A DNA stretch of 64,000 nt from Variovorax boronicumulans (GCF_019352895.1 NZ_JAAAFX010000014.1:210003-274002); one strand, 5' to 3'; counted from the first letter of the stretch, positions 1-10,083 are shown. Numbers and translations: made by a program. Notes: a model not told the origin generated them from the sequence alone.

Positions 1-806
1 CCAACGAGGAGCTGCTGGGCCGCTTCCTCCGGGGCAAGCGCGAGCGCGTCACGCTCGCCACCAAGTTCGGCCTGGTGCGCAAGCCCGGCAGCTACGAGCG
101 CCGTGTCGACAACTCGCCGGCCTACATCCGCTCGGCCTGCGAGGCCTCGCTGCGCCGACTGGGCGTGGAGACCATCGACCTCTATTACATCCACCGGCTC
201 AACCTCGAGACGCCGCTGGAGGATTCGATCGGCGCGCTGGCCGAGCTGGTCAAGGCCGGCAAGGTGCGTGCCATCGGGCTGTCGGAGGTGTCGCCCGACA
301 CGCTGCGCCGTGCGGCCGCGCTGCACCCGATCGCCGCGGTGCAGAGCGAATACTCGCTGTGGACGCGCGACCCCGAGCAGGGCGTGCTGCAGGCCTGCCG
401 CGAGGTGGGTGCGGCCTTCTGCGCCTACAGCCCGCTGGGCCGGGGCTTTCTCACGGGTCAGGTCACGAGCGATTCGCTCGACGCCAAGGACTTCCGCCGC
501 TCCAACCCGCGCTTCGCCGACGAGAACCTGCAGGGCAACCTGCGCATCGTCGAAACGGTCAAGGCGCTGGCGGCCGAGAAGGCCTGCACGCCGGCCCAGC
601 TCGCGCTGGCCTGGCTGCTGGCCCAAGGCGATGACGTGATCCCGATCCCGGGCACCAAGCGCATCCGCTACCTCGACGACAACCTGGGCGCCTTGGACGT
701 CGTGCTGTCGGCCGACGATCTGGCGCGCATCGGCGCGGCGCTGCCGATCGGCGTGGCGGCCGGTGGACGCTACACCGAAGAAGGCATGAAGGGCCTGAAC
801 GCTTGA
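1..806 (+). CDS. Aldo/keto reductase, C-terminal part
   Basis: This is the downstream part of an NAD(P)H-dependent aldo/keto reductase; the start lies outside the window and the frame is read from base 3. Visible family features are the barrel strand ending in ATKFG, the DLYYIHR strand, the loop AIGLSEVSP, the strand AVQSEYSL, AYSPLGRGFL, and the cofactor-binding segment VIPIPGTKR near the end. These match the AKR subgroup of YajO/IolS/AKR13-like enzymes, which reduce aldehydes and ketones; the substrate cannot be told from sequence. It is convergent with the next gene, and a strong hairpin follows the stop. About 268 residues are seen of the usual 320-340. Confidence 0.93.
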   Translation, partial: NEELLGRFLRGKRERVTLATKFGLVRKPGSYERRVDNSPAYIRSACEASLRRLGVETIDLYYIHRLNLETPLEDSIGALAELVKAGKVRAIGLSEVSPDTLRRAAALHPIAAVQSEYSLWTRDPEQGVLQACREVGAAFCAYSPLGRGFLTGQVTSDSLDAKDFRRSNPRFADENLQGNLRIVETVKALAAEKACTPAQLALAWLLAQGDDVIPIPGTKRIRYLDDNLGALDVVLSADDLARIGAALPIGVAAGGRYTEEGMKGLNA

Positions 807-821
807 GAACGTGTGAATGAG

Positions 822-863
822 GCTGCGGCACCCCCCGGTGCCGCAGCTGCGGTGCGCACCGCA
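822..863. terminator. Bidirectional hairpin terminator between convergent genes
   Basis: A perfect 11-bp stem with a 4-base loop spans 822-832 and 837-847 (arm GCTGCGGCACC). A 16-base palindrome (TGCGGTGCGCACCGCA, 848-863) follows directly. There is no clear T-tract, so it could act on both strands but intrinsic termination is not certain. Confidence 0.6.
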
Positions 864-939
864 GGGGCGTGCGCCGCGCCCGAGCCCGGCGCTGGCTGGC
901 TCGGCGTGTTCGCAGCGCTTCGTGCGCGCGCTTCGAGGT

Positions 940-2055
940 TCAGCGCACGCGCGTGGCCAGCTTGCGGTAGACCGTCGCGCGGCTGATGCCCAGCGTGCGC
1001 GCGGCCTCGGCCACGTTGCCGCGCGCGTCTTCGACCGCCTTGCGGATCAGCGCCGTTTCCACGTCGCGCAGCCGTGCCGGGGCCGCGGGCGCGGTGGCAG
1101 GGCGCATGGGCAGTTCCGGCCAGGCCTGCAGGCGCAGGCCGGACCACAGCGGGATCTCGAGCGGGCCGGCATGGCGGGCGCTGTCCCACAGCAGTCCGAT
1201 CGGCAGGGCGAACAGCGTGTCGGCACCCGGCGCCGCCCCGGCGATGGGGCGCAGCGGGGCGTTCAGCATCTGCCGGGCCGCGGCATTGGCTGCCACCACG
1301 CGCGCCTCGCCATCGAGCGCGAGCAGGCCTTCGGATTCTTCGCCGCTGGCGCAACCCGGCCAGTTCAGGCGCAGCAGCAACGCGTGGGGCTGCGCGCGCA
1401 CCAGCGCGTTCTCGATGCTGCGCGCCGACAGCGCGGCCAGGTGCCGCAGCTCGGGCCGCTCGATCGCCTGCACGCCGGTCAGGTCGAGCATGCCGATGCA
1501 GTCGCCCTGCGGCCCGAACAGCGGGGCGCCCGCGCAGCTGTAGATGCCGGTGTCGTCGAAGAAATGTTCGGCGCGGTGCAGCCAGACCGCGCTGTGCTCG
1601 GCCAGCGCCGCGCCGATGGCGGAGGTGCCGACGGCGCGCTCCGACAGGTCGACGCCCACGCGGGCGATGTCGCGCGCGCGGCGTGCCGCATCGTCGCTGC
1701 CGTCCGGCAGCGCGCCGATCTCGATCACCACGCCCTCGGCATCGGTCAGCAGCGCGAAGTAGCGCGTGTCGGCGATGGCGCGCGACAGCCGCGCGAGCAC
1801 CGGCCGCGCCGCGCCGAGCAGTGCGCGGTGGCGCTCGTCGGCCTCGTGCACGGCAGCGCGCGCGACCGGCTCGAAGTTCAGGCGCTGCTGCGGCCGATGG
1901 CCGGCCGCCAGGCAGCGCTGCCAGGAGCGCAGCAGCCAGGGCTCGACCGGCGCGGCCAGGGCCACGTCCTCGCCATGGATGCACTGCCGCCGCGCCTGGG
2001 CGATGGCGAGAAGACGGCTGCCGTCGCGGGGCGGCAGGGTGGGCGTGGTGATCAT
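940..2055 (-). CDS. GAF/Fis-type transcriptional regulator (AcoR-like, no AAA+ domain)
   Basis: A 371-residue transcription factor divergent from the molybdenum hydroxylase operon and probably its regulator. The N-terminal region has the AcoR-like pattern (SWQRCLAAGH), followed by a GAF-like sensor domain at about 85-210 and a PAS-like stretch (ALDGEARVVAANAAARQML). The C-terminus is a Fis-type helix-turn-helix (AARTLGISRATVYRKL). The ATP-using sigma-54 activator domain of AcoR/NtrC proteins is absent: no Walker or GAFTGA motif is seen. It should therefore act on sigma-70 promoters or as a repressor. I chose the ATG at 2055 (MITTPTL); an upstream in-frame start at 2196 would add an unlikely low-complexity tail. 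Confidence 0.88.
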   Translation of the reverse strand: MITTPTLPPRDGSRLLAIAQARRQCIHGEDVALAAPVEPWLLRSWQRCLAAGHRPQQRLNFEPVARAAVHEADERHRALLGAARPVLARLSRAIADTRYFALLTDAEGVVIEIGALPDGSDDAARRARDIARVGVDLSERAVGTSAIGAALAEHSAVWLHRAEHFFDDTGIYSCAGAPLFGPQGDCIGMLDLTGVQAIERPELRHLAALSARSIENALVRAQPHALLLRLNWPGCASGEESEGLLALDGEARVVAANAAARQMLNAPLRPIAGAAPGADTLFALPIGLLWDSARHAGPLEIPLWSGLRLQAWPELPMRPATAPAAPARLRDVETALIRKAVEDARGNVAEAARTLGISRATVYRKLATRVR

Positions 2056-2288
2056 CGTGTGCAGGCGTGGCGTGGGGCTGGAGCTGCGGCAGGGCGGGGT
2101 GTGAACCGTGGCGCACTGTTGCATTTTGAGAATATCGGCGCCGCCCTGCAAGCGGCGAGGGTTTTGCCTAGGGGTAGGCCTCCACCCCGCGCCCAAGATG
2201 GACTTTGCCCCAGCGGGGCCTGTGAACGCGATCCGCGGAAGCTGCGTGAACAGTTCCCCCCAGCCATCACCTATACGGAGACAGCCAC
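2056..2288. promoter_or_regulatory. Divergent control region of the regulator and the cox-like operon
   Basis: A 233-bp divergent intergenic region. It holds a short hairpin GCCTA-GGGG-TAGGC at 2166-2179 and a GGAG ribosome site 8 bases before the ATG at 2289. No convincing -35/-10 pair was found. A sigma-54-like string at 2109-2122 has the wrong spacing. Confidence 0.45.
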
Positions 2289-2780
2289 ATGCAGGTATCT
2301 TTCACCGTCAACGGCCGCGCGGCCACGGTCGACGCCCCGCCCAACACCTTCCTCGTGCACGCGATCCGCGAGCACCTGCACCTGACCGGCACCCATGTGG
2401 GCTGCGACACGGCCCAGTGCGGCGCCTGCACCGTGCATGTGAACGGCCGCGCCATCAAGTCCTGCAACGTGCTGGTGGCCCAGGTGGCGGGCGCCGAGAT
2501 CACCACCATCGAGGGCGTGGCCCAGCCCGACGGCACCATGCACCCGATGCAGGCGGCCTTCAAGGAGTGCCACGGCCTGCAGTGCGGCTTCTGCACCCCG
2601 GGCATGGTGATGAGCGCCATCGACCTGTGCACCTACCACCCGAATTCGAGCGAGACCGAGATCCGCGCGCTGCTCGACGGCAACCTGTGCCGCTGTACGG
2701 GTTACCAGAACATCGTCAAGGCGGTGGTCATGGGGGGACAGAACATGACCGCGGCGGCCACCAAGCCCGTCGCGGCCTGA
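2289..2780 (+). CDS. coxS: Molybdenum hydroxylase small subunit, two [2Fe-2S] clusters
   Basis: The electron-transfer subunit of a xanthine oxidase-family hydroxylase (CoxS/CutS type, 163 residues). The N-terminal plant-ferredoxin-type cluster is held by C39, C44, C47 and C59 (GCDTAQCGACTVH), and the second cluster by C99, C102, C134 and C136 (QCGFCTPGM and NLCRCTGY). All eight ligands are present. The order small-large-medium with 8-18 bp spacing shows it forms a heterotrimer with the next two products. A GGAG site sits 8 bases upstream of the ATG. It passes electrons from the molybdenum centre to FAD. Confidence 0.96.
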   Translation: MQVSFTVNGRAATVDAPPNTFLVHAIREHLHLTGTHVGCDTAQCGACTVHVNGRAIKSCNVLVAQVAGAEITTIEGVAQPDGTMHPMQAAFKECHGLQCGFCTPGMVMSAIDLCTYHPNSSETEIRALLDGNLCRCTGYQNIVKAVVMGGQNMTAAATKPVAA

Positions 2781-2790
2781 GGAGCACACC

Positions 2791-5235
2791 ATGGGTGCAT
2801 CCGATTTCGCCAAGCTCCCGCACATCGGCGAGGCGCTCCGCCGCAAGGAGGACTACCGCTTCCTGACCGGTGCCGGCAACTACACCGACGACGTGACCAT
2901 GGCCGCGCAAAGCCATGCGATCTTCGTGCGCTCGCCGCACGCGCACGCCACCATCCGCTCGGTCGACACGGCCGAGGCCCTGAAGATGCCCGGCGTGATC
3001 GGCATCTTCAGCGGCAAGGACATCGAGGGCAAGATGGGCGGACTGCCCTGCGGCTGGCTGATCCACAACCCCGACGGCACGCCGATGAAGGAGCCGCTGC
3101 ACCCGATCCTGGCGATCAAGAAGGTGCGCTACGTGGGCGACCACGTCGCGATGGTGGTGGCCGAGACCGTCGAGCAGGCCAAGAACGCGGCCGAGGCCGT
3201 GGTGGTCGACTACGACGTGCACACCGCGCTGGTCGGCGTGGCCGACGCCGCCAGGAAGCAGAGCGGCGTGACGATCCACGACGAGGCGCCCGACAACCAG
3301 TGCTACAAGTGGACGCTGGGCGACAAGGCCGGCGTCGACGCGGCCTTCGCCAACGCGGCGCACGTGACGAAGCTCGACCTGGTCAACAACCGGCTCATCC
3401 CCAACCCGATCGAGCCGCGCGTGGCCATCGGCAACTACAGCCGGGCGACCGAGGAGTACGTGCTCTACGTGTCGAACCAGAACCCGCACGTCGAGCGCCT
3501 GCTCATGACGGCCTTCGTGCTGGGCCTGCCCGAGCACAAGGTGCGCGTGATCGCGCCCGACGTGGGCGGCGGCTTCGGCTCCAAGATCTACCTCTACGCC
3601 GAGGACGTGTGCCTGACCTGGGCCGCCAAGCAGCTCAACCGCAGCATCAAGTGGACCGGCGAGCGCTCGGAGTGCTTCCTTTCCGACGCCCACGGCCGCG
3701 ACCACGTGAGCCATGCGGAAATGGCGATGGACAAGGACGGCAAGTTCCTCGCGATGCGCGTGCACACCGACGCCAACCTGGGCGCCTACCTGTCGACCTT
3801 CTCCACGGCCATCCCGACCATCCTCTACGCCACGCTGCTGGCCGGCCAGTACGCCACGCCGCAGATCTACGTCGAGGTCGACGCCTGGTTCACCAACACC
3901 GCGCCGGTCGACGCCTACCGCGGCGCGGGCCGGCCCGAAGCCACCTACCTGGTCGAGCGCCTGGTGTCGCGCTGCGCCTGGGAGCTGAACCTGCCGCAGG
4001 ACGAGATCCGGCGCCGCAACTTCATCACCAGCTTCCCCTACCAGACGCCGGTCGCGCTGCAGTACGACACGGGCGACTTCCCCGCCTTGCTCGACCGCGC
4101 GAACGAACTGGCCGAGGTTTCGGGCCTGGCCGCGCGCAAGGCCGAGAGCGAGAAGAAGGGCAAGCTGCGCGGCATCGGGTACAGCAGCTACATCGAGGCC
4201 TGCGGCCTGGCGCCGTCGAACGTGGCGGGCGCGCTCGGTGCGCGCGCCGGCCTGTTCGAAGCCGGCGAGGTGCGGGTGCACCCGACCGGCAGCGTGACGG
4301 TGTTCACCGGCTCGCACAGCCACGGCCAGGGCCACGAGACCACCTTCGCGCAGCTGGTGGCGGCGCGCCTGGGCATTCCGGTGGAGAACGTCGACATCGT
4401 GCACGGCGACACCGGCCGCGTGCCCTTCGGCATGGGCACCTACGGCTCGCGCTCGCTGTCGGTGGGCGGCACGGCGATCATGAAGGCGCTGGACAAGATC
4501 GAGACCAAGGCCAAGAAGATCGCGGCGCATTTGATGGAGGCCAGCGACGCCGACATCGAGTTCGCCAACGGCGAATTCACGGTCAAGGGCACCGACAAGA
4601 AGATCCCCTTCGGCCAGGTGGCGCTCACGGCCTACGTGCCGCACAACTACCCGCTCGACAAGCTCGAGCCCGGCCTCAACGAGACCGCCTTCTACGACCC
4701 GACCAACTTCACCTACCCGGCCGGCACCTACATCTGCGAGGTCGAGATCGACAAGGGCACGGGCGAGGTCACCATCGACCGCTTCACCGCGGTCGACGAC
4801 TTCGGCACCATCATCAACCCGATGATCGTCGAGGGCCAGGTGCATGGCGGCATCGTGCAAGGCATCGGCCAGGCGCTGATGGAGAACTGCGTCTACGACA
4901 ACGAGACCGGCCAGCTGCTCACCGGCAGCTTCATGGACTACGCGATGCCGCGCGCCCAGGACTTCCCCAACTTCAAGCTCGACACGCTGAGCACGCCCTG
5001 CACCCACAACCCGATCGGTTCCAAGGGCTGCGGCGAGGCCGGCGCCATCGGCTCGCCGCCGGCCGTGATCAACGCGGTGCTCGATGCGCTGGCGCCGCTG
5101 GGCGTCAAGGACTTCGACATGCCCGCGTCGCCGCACCGCGTGTGGGAGGCGATGCAGAAGGGCGCCACCACGCCGACCCAGCAGCCGCAGACCCCGTCGC
5201 TCGCCGCGAGCACCCAGGGCCGTCCGCCCGTCTGA
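2791..5235 (+). CDS. Molybdenum hydroxylase large subunit, form II CoxL-like
   Basis: An 814-residue molybdopterin-cytosine-dinucleotide catalytic subunit. Residues 8-120 match the a/b hammerhead domain. The active-site loop reads AYRGAGR (375-381), not the AYRCSFR of true form I CO dehydrogenase, so the copper-binding Cys is missing and CO oxidation is not supported. The catalytic Glu is present at 749 in GCGEAGAIGSPPA. Other cofactor motifs visible are GGGFGSK and GSHSHGQGHETTFAQ. The likely reaction is hydroxylation of an aldehyde, purine or N-heteroaromatic carbon. Form II enzymes of this kind are common in Variovorax-like bacteria and mostly have unknown substrates. The ribosome site is GAGGAG. 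Confidence 0.95.
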   Translation: MGASDFAKLPHIGEALRRKEDYRFLTGAGNYTDDVTMAAQSHAIFVRSPHAHATIRSVDTAEALKMPGVIGIFSGKDIEGKMGGLPCGWLIHNPDGTPMKEPLHPILAIKKVRYVGDHVAMVVAETVEQAKNAAEAVVVDYDVHTALVGVADAARKQSGVTIHDEAPDNQCYKWTLGDKAGVDAAFANAAHVTKLDLVNNRLIPNPIEPRVAIGNYSRATEEYVLYVSNQNPHVERLLMTAFVLGLPEHKVRVIAPDVGGGFGSKIYLYAEDVCLTWAAKQLNRSIKWTGERSECFLSDAHGRDHVSHAEMAMDKDGKFLAMRVHTDANLGAYLSTFSTAIPTILYATLLAGQYATPQIYVEVDAWFTNTAPVDAYRGAGRPEATYLVERLVSRCAWELNLPQDEIRRRNFITSFPYQTPVALQYDTGDFPALLDRANELAEVSGLAARKAESEKKGKLRGIGYSSYIEACGLAPSNVAGALGARAGLFEAGEVRVHPTGSVTVFTGSHSHGQGHETTFAQLVAARLGIPVENVDIVHGDTGRVPFGMGTYGSRSLSVGGTAIMKALDKIETKAKKIAAHLMEASDADIEFANGEFTVKGTDKKIPFGQVALTAYVPHNYPLDKLEPGLNETAFYDPTNFTYPAGTYICEVEIDKGTGEVTIDRFTAVDDFGTIINPMIVEGQVHGGIVQGIGQALMENCVYDNETGQLLTGSFMDYAMPRAQDFPNFKLDTLSTPCTHNPIGSKGCGEAGAIGSPPAVINAVLDALAPLGVKDFDMPASPHRVWEAMQKGATTPTQQPQTPSLAASTQGRPPV

Positions 5236-5252
5236 ACCCAGGAGCGACTTCC

Positions 5253-6044
5253 ATGTACCCCTTTACCCTCGAACGTCCGGCCAGCGTGGCCGATGCCGCC
5301 AAGCTCGCCACCGCCGGCGGCAAGCCGCTGGCCGGCGGCCAGACCCTGCTGGCTTCCATGAAGCTGCGCCTCTCCGCGCCCGAACAGCTGGTCGACCTCA
5401 GCGGCATCGCCGCACTCGCCGGCATCAAGAAGGAAGGCGACGCCTTCGTGATCGGCGCCATGGCGCGCCACCTCGACGTGGCGAACCATGCCGACATCAA
5501 GGCGGCCTACCCGGCGCTGGCCGACCTGGCCTCGCGCATCGGCGACCGCCAGGTGCGCGCCATGGGCACCATCGGCGGCTCGGTCGCCAACAACGACCCG
5601 GCGGCCTGCTACCCGAGCGCCGTGCTGGCCTCGGGCGCAACCATCGTCACCGACCAGCGCGAGATCGCGGCCGACGACTTCTTCCAGGGCCTGTTCACCA
5701 CCGCGCTGGCCGAGGGCGAGCTGATCACCGCGATCCGCTTCCCGATCCCCAAGCGCGCGCACTACGAGAAGCTGCGCCAGAAGGCCTCGCATTTCCCGCT
5801 GGTCGGCGTGTTCCTCGCGCAGTACGACGCCGGCGTGCGCGTGGCCATCACGGGCGCGGGCAACGGCGTGTTCCGCCACACCGGGCTGGAGGATGCGTTG
5901 AACCAGAGCTTCACGCCCGAGGCCGTGGCCGCGGTGAAGATCGATGCGAGCGACCTCAACAGCGACCTGCATGCCTCGGCGGCGTACCGGGCGAACCTGA
6001 TCAGCGTGCTGACCCAGCGCGCCGTCAAGCAGGCCATCGGCTAG
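5253..6044 (+). CDS. coxM: Molybdenum hydroxylase medium subunit, FAD-binding
   Basis: A 263-residue CoxM/CutM-type flavoprotein subunit. The FAD-binding signatures are both visible: AGGQTLLASMKLRL (about 28-41) and TIGGSVANNDPAA (about 107-119). It completes the three-subunit enzyme and hands electrons on to an acceptor. The ATG at 5253 follows an AGGAG site and gives the standard N-terminus MYPFTLERP. Length is normal for the family (260-290). It is 17 bp after the large-subunit stop, so it is co-transcribed. Confidence 0.95.
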   Translation: MYPFTLERPASVADAAKLATAGGKPLAGGQTLLASMKLRLSAPEQLVDLSGIAALAGIKKEGDAFVIGAMARHLDVANHADIKAAYPALADLASRIGDRQVRAMGTIGGSVANNDPAACYPSAVLASGATIVTDQREIAADDFFQGLFTTALAEGELITAIRFPIPKRAHYEKLRQKASHFPLVGVFLAQYDAGVRVAITGAGNGVFRHTGLEDALNQSFTPEAVAAVKIDASDLNSDLHASAAYRANLISVLTQRAVKQAIG

Positions 6045-6053
6045 TCTTTGGGG

Positions 6054-6977
<924 letters not shown>

Positions 6978-6991
6978 ACGCGCACGCCATC

Positions 6992-8194
6992 ATGGAACAG
7001 ATCGAACAGCTGGGTGACGCACGCCGCGGCAAGATGGCCGGCAACATCGCCGGCTTCGGCCGCGCGCTGCGCCGGGCCGGCGTGCCCACCGATGCGTCGC
7101 GCATCGCGCTCGCCACCGAGGCGGCGGTGCTGGTCGGCGTTGAGGCGCGCGACGACCTCTGCGCCGCGATGGAGGCCGTGATGGTCAGCCGCGAGCAGGA
7201 CCGCGGCGTGTTCCGCGAACTGTTCGACGCCTGGTTCCGCGACCCCGAGCTGGCGAACAAGATGCTCGCCCAGATGCTGCCCAGCGCCGAGGGCAAGATG
7301 GAGCCGTCGAAGCGCCGCCCCCGGGTGCGCGAAGCCCTGGCCGCGCCGCGCGAGGCGGACCGGCCCGCGCAGAGCGAGCGCGAGGTGGACTTCGACGCGG
7401 CCATGACGGCCAGCGACCTGCAGCGCCTGCAGCATGCCGATTTCAACGCGCTGGGCGCGGCCGAATACCGTCTGGTCGAGCGGCTGGCACGCGACATCGC
7501 GCTGCCCGTGCCCACCTTGCCCTCGCGCCGCCTGCGCGTGGTGGCCGGCGGCGGCACGCATGCGCGCATGCACTGGCCCGGCGTGCTGCGCGAGGCGGCG
7601 CGCACGGGCGGCGAAATGCTGCGCCTGCCCCGGCTCGCGCGTCGCGCGCAGCCCTTGCCGCTGCTGGTGCTGATCGACGTGTCGGGCTCGATGGAGCGCT
7701 ATGCACGGCTGCTGCTGGCCTTCCTGCACGCGGCCACGCGCCGCGCGGGCCGGCGCGATGTGTTCGCCTTCGGCACGCGCCTGACCGACCTGACGCCGGC
7801 CTTCGCCATCGCCGATGCCGACGCGATGCTGGCCGCGGCCAGCGCCGCCATCGACGATTTCGCCGGCGGCACGCGCCTGGGCGATTCGTTGCACGAACTT
7901 CGCCGCTCCCATGCGCGGCGGCTCACCGGGCGCCGCACCCTGGTGCTGGTGATCAGCGACGGCCTCGACACCGGCGAGCCGGCGGTGCTGGAGGACGAAC
8001 TGCTCTGGCTCAAGCGGCACGCCCGGCGCGTGCTGTGGCTCAACCCCCTGCTGCGTTTCGAGGGCTATGCCCCCCTTGCGCGCGGTGCGGCCATCCTGCA
8101 TCGCCATGCGGACGCGATGCTGGCGGTCCACAATCTCAACGCGCTCGGCCAGCTGGCCACGAGCCTGGCGACGCTGATGCGCGCCGGCCGATAG
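6992..8194 (+). CDS. coxE: von Willebrand factor A domain protein (CoxE-like)
   Basis: A 400-residue CoxE/YeaD-type protein paired with the upstream MoxR ATPase. The C-terminal half is a vWA domain with an intact metal-ion-dependent adhesion motif, DVSGS in LIDVSGSMERYARLL, followed by FGTRLTDLTPAF, GGTRLGDSL and VLVISDGLDTGEP. The N-terminal half (about 1-170) is helical and typical of the CoxE family, which presents substrate proteins to the AAA+ ring. Start at ATG 6992, 14 bp after the previous stop; upstream CTG codons could extend it slightly. Role by family: maturation of the CoxL-like active site. Confidence 0.92.
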   Translation: MEQIEQLGDARRGKMAGNIAGFGRALRRAGVPTDASRIALATEAAVLVGVEARDDLCAAMEAVMVSREQDRGVFRELFDAWFRDPELANKMLAQMLPSAEGKMEPSKRRPRVREALAAPREADRPAQSEREVDFDAAMTASDLQRLQHADFNALGAAEYRLVERLARDIALPVPTLPSRRLRVVAGGGTHARMHWPGVLREAARTGGEMLRLPRLARRAQPLPLLVLIDVSGSMERYARLLLAFLHAATRRAGRRDVFAFGTRLTDLTPAFAIADADAMLAAASAAIDDFAGGTRLGDSLHELRRSHARRLTGRRTLVLVISDGLDTGEPAVLEDELLWLKRHARRVLWLNPLLRFEGYAPLARGAAILHRHADAMLAVHNLNALGQLATSLATLMRAGR

Positions 8195-8227
8195 CGGCGC
8201 ATCGCCCACGACAGAAGGAAGAACACC

Positions 8228-8788
8228 ATGGAAATGCTCGGCAACCGCCGCCTCGGCGTCACGCAGCAACAGGCGTGGGAAGCGCTCAACGACCCCGAGA
8301 CGCTGAAGAAGTGCATCCCGGGCTGCGACAAGTTCGAACTCACCGGCGACAACCAGTACAGCGTCACGGCCGCGGTCAAGGTCGGCCCGGTGTCGGCCAA
8401 GTTCACCGGCAAGGTCACGCTCGCCGACATCGCGCCGCCCGACGGCTACAAGCTCAGTTTCGAAGGGCAGGGCGGCGTGGCCGGTTTCGCCAAGGGCGCC
8501 TCGAGCGTCACGCTCAAGCCGGTGGCCGACGACCCCGGCGCCTGCGAACTCGACTACACGGTGCAGGCCCAGGTCGGCGGCAAGATCGCCCAGCTCGGCC
8601 AGCGCCTGATCGACGGCGCCGCCAAGTCCACCGCCGACGATTTCTTCAAGCGCTTCGATGCCGAGATGCAGCGCCGCTACGGCCCGGCGCCCGCCGAGGA
8701 GGAGGCGGGCGAAGAGAAGAAGGGCGCGGTGGCCGGCTTCATGCAGAAGATCGGCCTGGGCGGCAAGAAGGACGCCGACGCGAGCTGA
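8228..8788 (+). CDS. coxG: CoxG-like SRPBCC-fold protein
   Basis: A 186-residue CO dehydrogenase subunit G-type protein. The opening GNRRLGVTQQQAWEALNDPETLKKCIPGC is the family hallmark of this START/SRPBCC fold. In Oligotropha CoxG anchors the hydroxylase to the membrane. Here the C-terminus is a Glu/Lys-rich tail ending in GLGGKKDADAS with no hydrophobic helix, so direct membrane insertion is unlikely. A GAAGGAAG ribosome site precedes the ATG. It sits between the coxE-like and xdhC-like genes and probably helps assemble or place the enzyme. Confidence 0.92.
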   Translation: MEMLGNRRLGVTQQQAWEALNDPETLKKCIPGCDKFELTGDNQYSVTAAVKVGPVSAKFTGKVTLADIAPPDGYKLSFEGQGGVAGFAKGASSVTLKPVADDPGACELDYTVQAQVGGKIAQLGQRLIDGAAKSTADDFFKRFDAEMQRRYGPAPAEEEAGEEKKGAVAGFMQKIGLGGKKDADAS

Positions 8789-8795
8789 CACCGCC

Positions 8796-9815
8796 ATGGA
8801 AAACCTCGACGTCATGGTGCTGCGCACGCTGCGCGACTGGCGCCGCGCCGGCCGGCGCGCGCTGCTCACGACCGTGGTGCGCACCTGGGGCTCGTCGCCC
8901 CGACCGGTGGGCTCGATCATGGCCCTGGCCGAAGACGGCGCGGTGGTCGGTTCGGTCTCGGGCGGCTGCATCGAGGACGACCTGATCGCGCGCTACAGCC
9001 GGCTGCACGGCGCGGCCGAGCCGATGCCGCCCGCCGGTGCGCCGGCGCTGGTCAAGTACGGCATCACGGCCGACGAGGCGCACCGCTTCGGCCTGCCTTG
9101 CGGCGGTACGCTGGAACTGCTGCTCGAGTACGACCCCGACGCCGCCTCGCTCGACACGCTGGTGGCCGCGCTCGAACGCGGGCAGCTGATGCAGCGCAGC
9201 GTGGCGCTGGCCGACGGCGGTGTTCGGCTGGCCGAATCGGCCGCGCCCGACGCCCTGCACGTCGACGACGAGGCCCTCACCAACACCTTCGGCCCCGAGT
9301 ACCGCATGCTGCTGATCGGCGCGGGCCAGCTGGCCGAGTACCTGTCGACCATGGCCAAGTTCAGCGGCTTCGCGGTCACGCTGTGCGACCCGCGCGTGGA
9401 ATACCGCAGCGCCTGGTCGGTGCCCGGCGTGGCGATCACGACCGAGATGCCCGACGACGCGGTGACAGCCTTCCGGCCCGACCGCCGCAGCTGCGTGGTG
9501 GCGCTCACGCACGATCCCAAGCTCGACGACCTGGCGCTGCTCGAGGCGCTGGTCAGCGACGCTTTCTATGTCGGCGCCATCGGCTCGCGGCGCAATGCCG
9601 AGGCACGGCGCGAGCGCATGGTCGAACACTTCGGCCAGACCGCGGCCTCGCTGGCGCGCCTGCGCGGCCCGATCGGCATCTACATCGGCAGCAAGACGCC
9701 GCCCGAGATCGCGGTGAGCGTGATGGCCGAGATCCTCGCGGTGAAGAACGCGGTCACGCTGCCGCGCGAGACCGAGGTGGCCAACGCCAAGGCCCTGCAG
9801 GAAGAAGCCGGTTGA
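8796..9815 (+). CDS. XdhC/CoxF-family molybdenum cofactor maturation protein
   Basis: A 339-residue XdhC-family protein, which binds the molybdenum cofactor and promotes its sulfuration or insertion into the large subunit. The N-terminal XdhC/CoxI domain is seen as RTWGSSPRPVGSIMA and SGGCIEDDL. The middle CGGTLELLLEY holds the conserved Cys. The C-terminal Rossmann-like domain begins at MLLIGAGQLAEYLS and includes YVGAIGSRRNAEARRERM. The ATG at 8796 gives the normal N-terminus; a longer in-frame extension overlaps the previous gene and is not needed. It is 7 bp after the coxG-like stop. Confidence 0.93.
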   Translation: MENLDVMVLRTLRDWRRAGRRALLTTVVRTWGSSPRPVGSIMALAEDGAVVGSVSGGCIEDDLIARYSRLHGAAEPMPPAGAPALVKYGITADEAHRFGLPCGGTLELLLEYDPDAASLDTLVAALERGQLMQRSVALADGGVRLAESAAPDALHVDDEALTNTFGPEYRMLLIGAGQLAEYLSTMAKFSGFAVTLCDPRVEYRSAWSVPGVAITTEMPDDAVTAFRPDRRSCVVALTHDPKLDDLALLEALVSDAFYVGAIGSRRNAEARRERMVEHFGQTAASLARLRGPIGIYIGSKTPPEIAVSVMAEILAVKNAVTLPRETEVANAKALQEEAG

Positions 9816-10075
9816 GCGCCCTGGACTGCCGTTCGGATTGCGGTGCCTGCTGCACCGCCCCCTCGATCAGCAGCGCGATCCCCGGCATGCCGAACGGCAA
9901 ACCCGCCGGCGTGCGCTGCGTGCAGCTCATGGCCGACCAGCGCTGCGCGATCTTCGGCCAGCCGGAGCGTCCCGCGTGCTGCGGCGGCCTGCAGCCGTCG
10001 CGCGAGATGTGCGGCGATTCGCGCGGCCAGGCGATGATCTGGCTCACCGAGTTGGAGCTGGCCACCGCGCCTTGA
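9812..10075 (+). CDS. YkgJ-type cysteine-cluster protein (TTG start)
   Basis: An 87-residue zinc- or iron-chelating YkgJ-family protein. It is very Cys-rich: CRSDCGACC at 6-14, then C36, C45, CC at 56-57 and C67. The reading frame has no suitable ATG. The TTG at 9812 overlaps the stop of the xdhC-like gene by 4 bases and starts the conserved core six residues upstream of the first Cys, so it is the likely start by translational coupling. Proteins of this family are thought to carry a metal cluster; the exact function is unknown. The spelling GMPNGKPAGVRCVQL is a typical family block. Confidence 0.85.
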   Translation: MSALDCRSDCGACCTAPSISSAIPGMPNGKPAGVRCVQLMADQRCAIFGQPERPACCGGLQPSREMCGDSRGQAMIWLTELELATAP

Positions 10076-10083
10076 AATAAACG

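Noticed and set aside
770..2116. Long open frames antisense to real genes, such as this one and those opposite the hydroxylase and receptor genes
   Set aside because: They are by-products of extreme GC bias at third positions; their translations are Arg/Ala/His-rich without domain sense, and the opposite strand has clear families.
2109..2122. A sigma-54-like promoter (TGGC...TTGC) before the molybdenum hydroxylase genes
   Set aside because: The spacing between the GG and GC elements is one base short, which normally abolishes sigma-54 use, and the neighbouring regulator has no AAA+ activator domain.
2791..5235. Naming the large subunit as aerobic CO dehydrogenase CoxL
   Set aside because: The active-site loop is AYRGAGR, without the Cys of AYRCSFR needed for the Mo-Cu site.
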